A DNA stretch of 6,270 bases from assembly GCA_937906795.1 (NCBI GenBank), contig CALCUQ010000180.1:1-6270 (forward strand), given 5' to 3'. Below, piece after piece: positions 1 through 5,553 of the stretch. A program made the translations under genes and the position numbers. A model generated the notes under the pieces. The model made no database searches. It was given only the letters and a program-made list of their open reading frames with translations, and was not told where the DNA came from. The DNA comes from an uncultured Bacteroidales bacterium (GTDB lineage Bacteria > Bacteroidota > Bacteroidia > Bacteroidales > UBA932). How positions within the stretch are numbered: position 1 is the first letter of the stretch; each line of letters starts with the position of its first letter.

Positions 1-794
1 GCACCTGTAGGACACTCAGCCACACACTTGGTACATAGTTTACATTTTGTAAAGTCAATGTATGCAACATTGTTCTCAACAGTAATTGCACCAAACGGAC
101 ATACCTTAGCACATTTACCACAACCAATACAAGCTGCTTTACAAGCTTTTCTTGCAACTGCACCCTTGTCTTTGTTTATACAAGATACATAAACCCTTCT
201 ATCCTTTACACCTTTGTTTCTAAGCTCAATAACACCTTTTGGACATGCTTTTGCACAAGCGCCGCAACCAGTACATTTATCCTGGTCAACCTCTGGCAAA
301 CCTGTCTGAGGGTTAATGCTTATTGCACCAAAATTACAAACTTTTGTACAGTCACCATGACCAAGACAACCATATTTACAATCAGTATCACCACAATAAA
401 GTGCGCTCATTGCCGCACATGTTGCAATACCATCATATTGGTTAACTTTTGGTCTGTTAGCACAACTTCCGTTACATCTAACAACAGCAACCATTGGTGC
501 TTTTTCTGCAACTTGGAATCCAAGTGCATCTGCTACTTTCTTCATAGTAGCATTTCCACCTACAGGGCAGAAAAGATTATCAAGATTTTCAGCTTTTGTA
601 CAAGCCTCTGCAAAAGCTCTACAACCAGCCTGACCGCAACCACCGCAGTTAGCACCTGGCATAATAGCCTCTACAATGTCAATTCTTGGATCCTCTTCTA
701 CCTTGAATTTTTGCGCTACAAAGTATAGCACAACAGCCAGTAAAAGTCCTATAATACTCAAACTGGCCACGGTAAAGATAATAGTAGTACTCAT
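1..794 (-). CDS. rnfB: RnfB, iron-sulfur subunit of the Rnf electron transport complex (3' end outside window)
   Basis: Rnf is a membrane complex that couples electron flow between ferredoxin and NAD+ to ion pumping; RnfB is the multi-cluster iron-sulfur subunit on its cytoplasmic side. The 264 visible residues begin with one hydrophobic anchor (about 5-26). A 4Fe-4S domain follows with C50, C53, C58 and C76 (core NCGGCGQAGC). A cysteine-rich middle has C107, C111, C126, C134, C139, C143, C149 and C153, including the RnfB-type GCLGHGDC motif. Three ferredoxin-like sets come next: C174/C177/C180/C184, C222/C225/C228/C232 and C251/C254/C257/C261. The frame is still open at base 1, so the C-terminus is missing. 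The ATG at 794 lies 4 bases after the rseC stop and directly precedes the membrane anchor, which fits the family N-terminus. Other rnf genes (rnfC and onward) probably follow to the left; that is inferred from family gene order. The name is secure from the N-terminal anchor, the motif and the rseC neighbour. Confidence 0.95.
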   Translation of the reverse strand, partial: MSTTIIFTVASLSIIGLLLAVVLYFVAQKFKVEEDPRIDIVEAIMPGANCGGCGQAGCRAFAEACTKAENLDNLFCPVGGNATMKKVADALGFQVAEKAPMVAVVRCNGSCANRPKVNQYDGIATCAAMSALYCGDTDCKYGCLGHGDCTKVCNFGAISINPQTGLPEVDQDKCTGCGACAKACPKGVIELRNKGVKDRRVYVSCINKDKGAVARKACKAACIGCGKCAKVCPFGAITVENNVAYIDFTKCKLCTKCVAECPTG

Positions 795-798
795 TTAT

Positions 799-1215
799 TT
801 ATTGTTTTTTAGCTATAGTAAAAACGAATTTATTAGATATCCTGTCTCTCAATAGGTATATTATCAGGTAATACACAGCTACCGCCAAGATAGAGATACC
901 TCCAACAAATAAATCATTTGGGTTTATTTGCTGCAAAGTTAGTAAAAAAATCATAAGAATAGCCAAAGGAATTACATATGATATCCATACAGCTTTAAAT
1001 CCCATTGTCCTTTTCATGCTGACAATTACATTTTCTCCCACTTTAAACTCGTCATTATTGTAATATGGCACGTCTACAGTTTTTTCTTTCTGGTCAGATG
1101 TAGAACAGAAACTTTTTGCATGACATGCCGCACACATAGACTTGTTTATAATCTCAACCACAATCTTATCTTCTGTAATAGAGGTAATAACCCCCTCATG
1201 ATCAACCTGATTCAT
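799..1215 (-). CDS. rseC: RseC/MucC-family membrane protein
   Basis: This 138-residue protein matches the RseC family in layout. A short N-terminal beta-rich segment with the early 'G.I' and 'V.V' pattern carries a cysteine cluster C28-x2-C31-x5-C37. A basic segment (about 58-72) follows, then two membrane helices (about 74-93 and 102-122) and a short basic tail. In proteobacteria RseC takes part in sigma-E control and in the Rnf-like system that reduces SoxR. In Bacteroidota the family is commonly encoded beside rnfB, as here, so an accessory or assembly role for Rnf is likely, though the exact function in this phylum is not established. The cysteine cluster could bind iron-sulfur or act in redox chemistry; this is inferred. 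The gene starts 1 base after the DUF3108 stop and ends 4 bases before rnfB, indicating translation from one transcript. I see no clear Shine-Dalgarno sequence before it. Confidence 0.88.
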   Translation of the reverse strand: MNQVDHEGVITSITEDKIVVEIINKSMCAACHAKSFCSTSDQKEKTVDVPYYNNDEFKVGENVIVSMKRTMGFKAVWISYVIPLAILMIFLLTLQQINPNDLFVGGISILAVAVYYLIIYLLRDRISNKFVFTIAKKQ

Positions 1216-1216
1216 T

Positions 1217-2008
1217 TTATTTTATTTTGCTTGTTAATGGTGTTTTTGTGTTTTTGTAATTTTTAAGGATTCCATATACAGTTCCCACAAATATTGGAGC
1301 TTCAAAACATAATGGAATTTTATTTTCATCGTCGGTGACCCAAACCAAAATAGGCTCCTGACCTGTAAATATTTTCCCGGTCTTTAAAAATGCAGAAAAT
1401 TTCAATGTATTGAATGTCCCCAGCCCGCTTATTTTTTTTACTTCCTTCCCAACATACTCATAATGAATATTATGAATATCGTCATCTATTGCAAATGACA
1501 AAAACAGTTGCGTCCCGGGAACAAGAGATGAAAAATCAAGACTCCTTATCTTATAGAATAAAGAAGGGAGATCCTGGGTGTGCTTGTTTCCCTGCAACAG
1601 TGTATCAATTGCAGGCTTGTTGTTTTTTTCAATATGTGTTGCAATTGTATAGTTGCTGTTATTATATACTGCATTACTGGTTATTCTATACTTTCCCTCC
1701 TGAGTTTTTCTGTAAAAGGTATGAGGTTTTAAAGAATCAACATAAAACTTACTCTCAAAATGTTCCCTCACTTTAAAAAGGATATCATAAAACTTATATG
1801 TATACCCTTTTATAACAGCATGGTACATTCCATCAGAACAAGATATGTCTGTAACTCCTTCGCCGACATTTGTACTCACACCGCCCCATGTAAAATTAAT
1901 CACATAAGTAAGACTCTCCCCCTCAACAAAGCAACGCTCCTGATTTTGGGAAAATCCCCAATTGCACCCAATAAGCAATAATACAACAACAAATAATCTC
2001 TTTAACAT
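1217..2008 (-). CDS. DUF3108 domain-containing exported protein, possible lipoprotein
   Basis: This 263-residue protein opens with a signal sequence: K3-R4, then a hydrophobic core (about 5-13). The sequence L12-I13-G14-C15 fits a lipobox, so it may be a lipoprotein; cleavage by signal peptidase I after FSQ (19-21) is the alternative. The mature part matches DUF3108 proteins of Bacteroidota. It starts with 'GESLTY.I...WG' (30-42) and ends with the conserved block 'KTGKIFTGQEP' plus 'VWVTDDENKIP' (209-232), then a beta strand ending 'VGTVYG'. The family's function is unknown; an outer-membrane or periplasmic location with a beta-rich fold is expected. I prefer the ATG at 2008 over the one at 2017. 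The GAGGAGGG at 2018-2025 touches the upper ATG but lies 9 bases from the lower one, and the lower start gives a cleaner signal peptide. The gene follows dnaB with 2 bases between stop and start, so it is probably co-transcribed. I infer no functional link with DnaB. Confidence 0.85.
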   Translation of the reverse strand: MLKRLFVVVLLLIGCNWGFSQNQERCFVEGESLTYVINFTWGGVSTNVGEGVTDISCSDGMYHAVIKGYTYKFYDILFKVREHFESKFYVDSLKPHTFYRKTQEGKYRITSNAVYNNSNYTIATHIEKNNKPAIDTLLQGNKHTQDLPSLFYKIRSLDFSSLVPGTQLFLSFAIDDDIHNIHYEYVGKEVKKISGLGTFNTLKFSAFLKTGKIFTGQEPILVWVTDDENKIPLCFEAPIFVGTVYGILKNYKNTKTPLTSKIK

Positions 2009-2010
2009 AA

Positions 2011-3519
2011 TTACCATCCCTCCTCATTAGGATTGAACTCATTGCCGGCAGAAGTTTCAATCTCATTCATTCTCGACCCCATTGAAACCACACTGCTTTC
2101 AGAAGGAATATCAAAGGCTGCTTCGTTGGCATCAACAAACCTCACCTCTGCACTTCTGAATCTCATAGGCACATCTTTTACCTCTCCGTTACGGTGCTTG
2201 GCAATAATTATCTCAGTTATACCTTTTTGAGACGGATCTTCTTCCAATCCATAATACCCGGGCCTATGAATAAACATTACAATATCAGCATCCTGCTCAA
2301 TTGCACCAGACTCTCTAAGATCACTAAGTTGCGGCCTCTTGTTTCCTGTTCTCGATTCCACTGCTCTACTCAACTGAGACAACGCAATGATAGGAATATT
2401 CAACTCTTTTGCAATAGCTTTTAGAGAACGTGAAATAGCAGACACCTCCTGCTCCCTTATACCTTTAAGCTCAGGAGGACCAGTCATAAGCTGCAAGTAG
2501 TCAATTATAATCAGTTTGACACCCGCATTTGCAACCAGTCTTCTTGCTTTTGACCTGAACTCATATATAGACAATGACGGAGTATCATCAATATACAGTG
2601 GAGACCCCGCCAGCATATTAAGTCTGTTGTTCAATTGTTCCCACTCATAAGGCTCAAGTTTTCTTCCTCCCCTTATCTTCTCCGACGAAAGACCTGTTTC
2701 GCTAACCATCAACCTCTTTACCAATTGTACCGATGACATCTCCAGAGAAAAGACTGCAACCGGAACTTTGTGCTCCACAGCCATATTTCTTGCCATAGTA
2801 AGCACAAAAGCCGTCTTACCCATTGCAGGACGGGCAGCAATAATAATCAAATCCGATGCTTGCCATCCAAAAGTAACCTCATCAATACCTGTATATCCAC
2901 TTGGGACACCACTCAAACCATCAGTTCTGGTCTGCACTGCCTCCAGTTCACTTATAGCCTCATTAAGAACATCCTTTACAGACTGAGTCTCCTTTTTCAT
3001 GTTCTTTTCTGCCAAAGAGAACAACTTCTGCTGAGTAGTATCAAGCAAATCATCTACAGTAATAGCATCGTCGTATGATTTTTTCTGTACATCGTATGAT
3101 ATTGATATCAGCTCCCTTTGAATATATTTTTGCAACAGAACTTTTGTATGGAAATCCAAATGGGCTGCAGCACCAAGTCTCAAACTCAGTTGACTCAAAT
3201 AATAAGGGCCTCCAACAAGTTCAAGATCGTTTGTTTTCTTCAACTCCTCAGACACTGTGTAGATATCAATAGGAGCATGTCTTCCCGCCAACGACGATAT
3301 CGCCTGAAAAATCTTTCTGTTGGCCTCTTTATAAAAACATTCTGGATTAAGCATATCCAGCACATCTGCAACAGATGTAGGCTCAAGCAACAACGCACCC
3401 AAAACCGCCTCTTCAATATCAACAGCCTGAGGTGGTTTGCGGCCACTTTCCAAATTCAAAGCTTCAAGATTCTTAATCTGATTTGAGCCACTATTCTTAT
3501 TTCCAGTAGTTTTTGCCAT
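2011..3519 (-). CDS. dnaB: Replicative DNA helicase DnaB
   Basis: DnaB is the hexameric ring helicase that unwinds DNA ahead of the replication fork and recruits primase. The protein is 502 residues, slightly longer than E. coli DnaB (471). The N-terminal helical domain spans about 28-135 ('P.....EE.VLGALLL', 'F....H..I....' pattern). The RecA-like ATPase domain covers about 200-465. Walker A is ARPAMGKT (229-236) with K235. The catalytic glutamate is E260 in FSLEM, and Walker B is LIIIDYLQLM (336-345). Motif H4 includes SQLSRAVESR (381-390), followed by DLRESGAIEQDAD (400-412). The arginine-finger region is KHRNGE (441-446). All motifs are intact and no intein is present. I chose the ATG at 3519 (MAKTT...). 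The frame extends to a TTG at 3585, but that adds 22 residues unlike the family and starts next to the terminator of the upstream unit. The gene is the first of the dnaB-DUF3108-rseC-rnfB run. Confidence 0.97.
   Translation of the reverse strand: MAKTTGNKNSGSNQIKNLEALNLESGRKPPQAVDIEEAVLGALLLEPTSVADVLDMLNPECFYKEANRKIFQAISSLAGRHAPIDIYTVSEELKKTNDLELVGGPYYLSQLSLRLGAAAHLDFHTKVLLQKYIQRELISISYDVQKKSYDDAITVDDLLDTTQQKLFSLAEKNMKKETQSVKDVLNEAISELEAVQTRTDGLSGVPSGYTGIDEVTFGWQASDLIIIAARPAMGKTAFVLTMARNMAVEHKVPVAVFSLEMSSVQLVKRLMVSETGLSSEKIRGGRKLEPYEWEQLNNRLNMLAGSPLYIDDTPSLSIYEFRSKARRLVANAGVKLIIIDYLQLMTGPPELKGIREQEVSAISRSLKAIAKELNIPIIALSQLSRAVESRTGNKRPQLSDLRESGAIEQDADIVMFIHRPGYYGLEEDPSQKGITEIIIAKHRNGEVKDVPMRFRSAEVRFVDANEAAFDIPSESSVVSMGSRMNEIETSAGNEFNPNEEGW
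2018..2025 (-). promoter_or_regulatory. Shine-Dalgarno-like GAGGAGGG inside the dnaB 3' end
   Basis: On the minus strand GAGGAGGG lies inside the last codons of dnaB (Glu-Glu-Gly). It is 9 bases before the ATG at 2008 and directly abuts the ATG at 2017. The spacing decides the DUF3108 start in favour of 2008. Strong sites like this are uncommon in Bacteroidota, and the purine run also encodes the DnaB tail, so its use as a binding site is an inference. Confidence 0.5.
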
Positions 3520-3551
3520 AATTACACTGTATACTTTATCACTCAAAAGAG

Positions 3552-3559
3552 TAAAGTTA
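3552..3559 (-). promoter_or_regulatory. Possible Bacteroidota-type -7 element for dnaB
   Basis: Between the terminator hairpin and the dnaB ATG the minus strand reads TAACTTTA. This differs by one base from the Bacteroidota -7 consensus TAnnTTTG and lies about 32 bases before the start codon. A TTTG-like -33 element can be found in the T-rich strand upstream, but its spacing is a few bases longer than usual. The placement is sensible because a terminator sits just upstream and a new transcript must begin about here. The match itself is weak. Confidence 0.3.
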
Positions 3560-3572
3560 CATAGCTTGGAGT

Positions 3573-3623
3573 AAAAAAACAACAAAACATCCCCAACTTT
3601 TTCAAATAAAAGTTGAGGATGTT
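3573..3623 (-). terminator. Rho-independent terminator after the zinc-ribbon gene
   Basis: A 16-base-pair inverted repeat has arms at 3586-3601 and 3608-3623 around a 6-base loop (3602-3607). On the minus strand the only imperfect position (3593/3616) becomes a G-U wobble, and the stem is followed by a T-rich run ending in seven T (3579-3573). On the plus strand the same pair would be C-A, so the minus strand forms the better hairpin. It lies 18 bases after the stop of the zinc-ribbon gene and before the dnaB start, separating the two transcription units. Confidence 0.88.
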
Positions 3624-3640
3624 GTTTTATTTATCTTCTG

Positions 3641-4459
3641 TTATTCGTTGTCAAACTCTGGGCTAACCAAAATTCTTCCGCAATACTCACAAACTATAAT
3701 TTTCTTGCTCAATGCAATATCAAGTTGTCTTTGAGGTGGAATCTTATTGAAACATCCGCCACATGCATCTCTCTTAACTGTAACCACAGCCAGTTTGTTT
3801 CTTGCATTTGAACTTACTTTCTTGTATGCATTAAGAATTCTTTGCTCCAACTGACCTTGCAATTGCTCAGACTCCTTAAGCAATTGAGCCTCCTCAATCT
3901 GAGTCTCTGCAATAATTGTCTCAAGCTCTTGCTTCTTGCTTTCAAGATCAAGCTCTCTCTCCTGCAAATCTTTATTTGCATTTGCCAAAACTTCTTTCTT
4001 GTCTGCAATCAGCTTAGTTGTATCCTTAATCTGTTTTTGAGCCAACTCTACCTCAAGATTCTGGTACTCTATTTCTTTAGTTAAAGAATCGTACTCTCTG
4101 TTGTTTTTAACATTATTTCTTTGTTGCTCATATTTCTCAACCAAAGCATTGCAAGTTACAATGTCTTGTTTTCTTTGAGCTATATAAGCATCAGAATCTT
4201 TAAGCTCTTTCTGCAAATTGGCAATTCTTGTCTTCAAGCCCTCAATTGCATCCTCCAAATCCTGAACCTCTTCTGGAAGCTCACCTCTCAACAAATGAAT
4301 TTTATCAATTTTAGAATCAACTTGTTGCAACTTATACAAAAGACGCAACTTTGTCTCAATGCTTACATCATTATCCAAACCTTTGGAAATTTGAAGAGAT
4401 GTAAAAGTCTCACCACCTACTGGAGGTACAACTGTGTTATTTTTTTTACTTGTAGCCAT
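3641..4459 (-). CDS. Coiled-coil protein with C-terminal C4 zinc ribbon (DUF164/zf-RING_7 type)
   Basis: This 272-residue protein has a variable N-terminal tail (1-33). A long charged coiled coil runs about 34-215, rich in Leu, Glu, Lys and Gln with heptad-like spacing. A C-terminal zinc ribbon has C233-x2-C236 and C257-x2-C260 (cores CGGC and CEYC). The motif NNREYDSL (119-126) before 'TKEIEY' is characteristic of the DUF164 family, and the 'GGCFNKIPPQ' block at the ribbon is also typical. Proteins of this family have been linked to nucleic-acid binding or protein interaction; I do not assign a specific role. The gene begins 9 bases after nif3 and is followed by the terminator at 3573-3623, making it the last gene of the merR-nif3-zinc-ribbon unit. 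Pairing with nif3 is common in Bacteroidota and other phyla and suggests a shared but undefined function. The start MATSKK has no obvious Shine-Dalgarno sequence. Confidence 0.92.
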   Translation of the reverse strand: MATSKKNNTVVPPVGGETFTSLQISKGLDNDVSIETKLRLLYKLQQVDSKIDKIHLLRGELPEEVQDLEDAIEGLKTRIANLQKELKDSDAYIAQRKQDIVTCNALVEKYEQQRNNVKNNREYDSLTKEIEYQNLEVELAQKQIKDTTKLIADKKEVLANANKDLQERELDLESKKQELETIIAETQIEEAQLLKESEQLQGQLEQRILNAYKKVSSNARNKLAVVTVKRDACGGCFNKIPPQRQLDIALSKKIIVCEYCGRILVSPEFDNE

Positions 4460-4468
4460 AATAAAGCT

Positions 4469-5233
4469 TTAGTAGTTATATATAGGATTATTATTTCTTT
4501 CGCTTTTTGAAACTGCAAATGTAGGAAAATTTTTGCAAAGTATCTCTGCAAATAAATCAACAACTTTATATTCGCTTGAATAATGCCCAATATCAACAAG
4601 CATAAAACCGTTTTCACAATAAAAATCGTGGTATGTGATATCCCCTGTCACATATGCCTGAGCACCACTTTTCATGGCTTCAGCAATAAAGGATTTCCCA
4701 CTTCCGCCACATACGGCAACTCTGCATATTTTTTTATCCAAAGGTTTTGAACACCTTACATTCTGCACATCAAATTTTTCCTTAACACCTTTTATAAAAT
4801 CCTCACATCCAATACTCTCTTGCAAATCTCCCACTAATCCAAAACCATCAGGGGTTAAAACAGCCAAATTCTGCAAACCCAGTTTATCTGCCATAAGCTC
4901 ACTTACACCTCCGGCTGCCTTATCCATATTTGTATGTGCACAATATATAACAATATTATTCTTTACAGCTTTGTAGATAATCCTGCCAAGCCAATTGTCT
5001 GTTGAAATCTTTTTCACTCCGCCAAAAATTAAAGGATGGTGAGTGATTATAATATCTGCACCCTTTTCAATAGCCTCATCTATAACATCTTCTGTACAGT
5101 CCAACGCTACAAGAGCCTTAGATACCCGCTCATTGGGACTACCTACAACAAATCCGCAGTTATCCCATTTTTCTTGCATACTCACAGGTGCAAAAGCCTC
5201 AATAGGCTCCACTAAATTACACGCTAACATCAT
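4469..5233 (-). CDS. Nif3-like dinuclear metal-centre protein (YbgI/YqfO family), short form
   Basis: Nif3 family members form toroidal hexamers with a two-metal site in each subunit. They are often annotated as GTP cyclohydrolase I type 2, but the physiological reaction is uncertain. All expected metal ligands are present: H65 and H66 in ITHHPLIF, D104 in CAHTNMD, and H217 and E221 in GHYSSE. Other family marks are WDNCG.VVG (23-31) and VTGDITYHD (195-203). At about 254 residues it matches the short form (E. coli YbgI, 247) and lacks the roughly 100-residue middle insertion found in many Bacteroidota and Firmicutes homologues of about 365 residues. The first ATG (5233) overlaps the stop of the upstream MerR frame as ATGATG. 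The second ATG at 5230 is better spaced from GAGGAGG (5235-5241), so the true protein may be one residue shorter. Translational coupling to merR is likely. The zinc-ribbon gene follows 9 bases downstream. Confidence 0.93.
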   Translation of the reverse strand: MMLACNLVEPIEAFAPVSMQEKWDNCGFVVGSPNERVSKALVALDCTEDVIDEAIEKGADIIITHHPLIFGGVKKISTDNWLGRIIYKAVKNNIVIYCAHTNMDKAAGGVSELMADKLGLQNLAVLTPDGFGLVGDLQESIGCEDFIKGVKEKFDVQNVRCSKPLDKKICRVAVCGGSGKSFIAEAMKSGAQAYVTGDITYHDFYCENGFMLVDIGHYSSEYKVVDLFAEILCKNFPTFAVSKSERNNNPIYNY

Positions 5234-5553
5234 ACCTCCTCGTCGTTTACAGGTTCAACTCCCAAATCCTTGGAAATCTCCAGCAATTTCTTTTTTATGT
5301 TTGACAATTTTTCAATCACCTCAACCCTTTTGTCCACTCCCTGCAAATTATCTTTCATCCTCCTATGTGCCCCCTCCAAGGTCATACCCTTTTCCTTTAC
5401 CAGATAATGGATAACCTTAAGATTATCCATATCAGAAGATGTGAACAATCTGTTGCCCTTCTTGTTTCTTGCAGGTTTTATAAACTCAGGAAACTTTCCA
5501 GCCCAGAACCTCACTAAAGATGGAGCCTCCCCCAGAATTTCTGCAGCTTCACG
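5230..5553 (-). pseudogene. MerR-family transcriptional regulator, N-terminus replaced at a chimeric join
   Basis: Residues 247-345 of the fused frame match the short MerR-like regulators of Bacteroidota. The winged-helix part shows SLVRFWAGKFPEF (250-262), then KPARNKKGNRLFT (264-276) and the wing 'DMDNLKVIHYLVKEKGMTL' (279-297). A coiled-coil dimer segment follows from about 300 to 333, and the tail is acidic (NDEEV). Such proteins are about 110-130 residues with 'Y.IGEVA..L' before 'SLVRFW'. Here that first segment is replaced by, or merges with, the ABC-type REAAEILG (239-246), so about 15-30 native residues, the start codon and the promoter are lost. Its target is unknown; no metal- or drug-binding C-terminal domain is visible. 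It overlaps nif3 by 4 bases, and the merR-nif3-zinc-ribbon order fits Bacteroidota, so this fragment belongs to the host contig and its gene is probably intact in the real genome. Confidence 0.82.

Noticed and set aside
357..728. Plus-strand open frame of 123 codons
   Set aside because: It is the antisense shadow of rnfB; its Cys/Thr/Ser-rich text shows no family pattern, while the minus frame is clearly RnfB.
3066..3102. Direct repeat TCGTATGAT in dnaB
   Set aside because: It comes from two nearby Ser-Tyr-Asp codon sets within the coding sequence; only two short copies exist.
3520..3585. Longer DnaB starting at TTG 3585
   Set aside because: The extra 22 residues do not resemble DnaB, and the TTG adjoins the terminator stem. 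The ATG at 3519 gives a normal N-terminus.
3586..3623. Inverted repeat as a mobile-element end or regulator operator
   Set aside because: Its place after a stop codon, the small loop, the G-U wobble and the T-run on the minus strand fit a terminator; no transposase gene is near.
5043..5414. Plus-strand open frame of 123 codons across the nif3/merR border
   Set aside because: It lies antisense to two recognisable coding regions and resembles no protein family.
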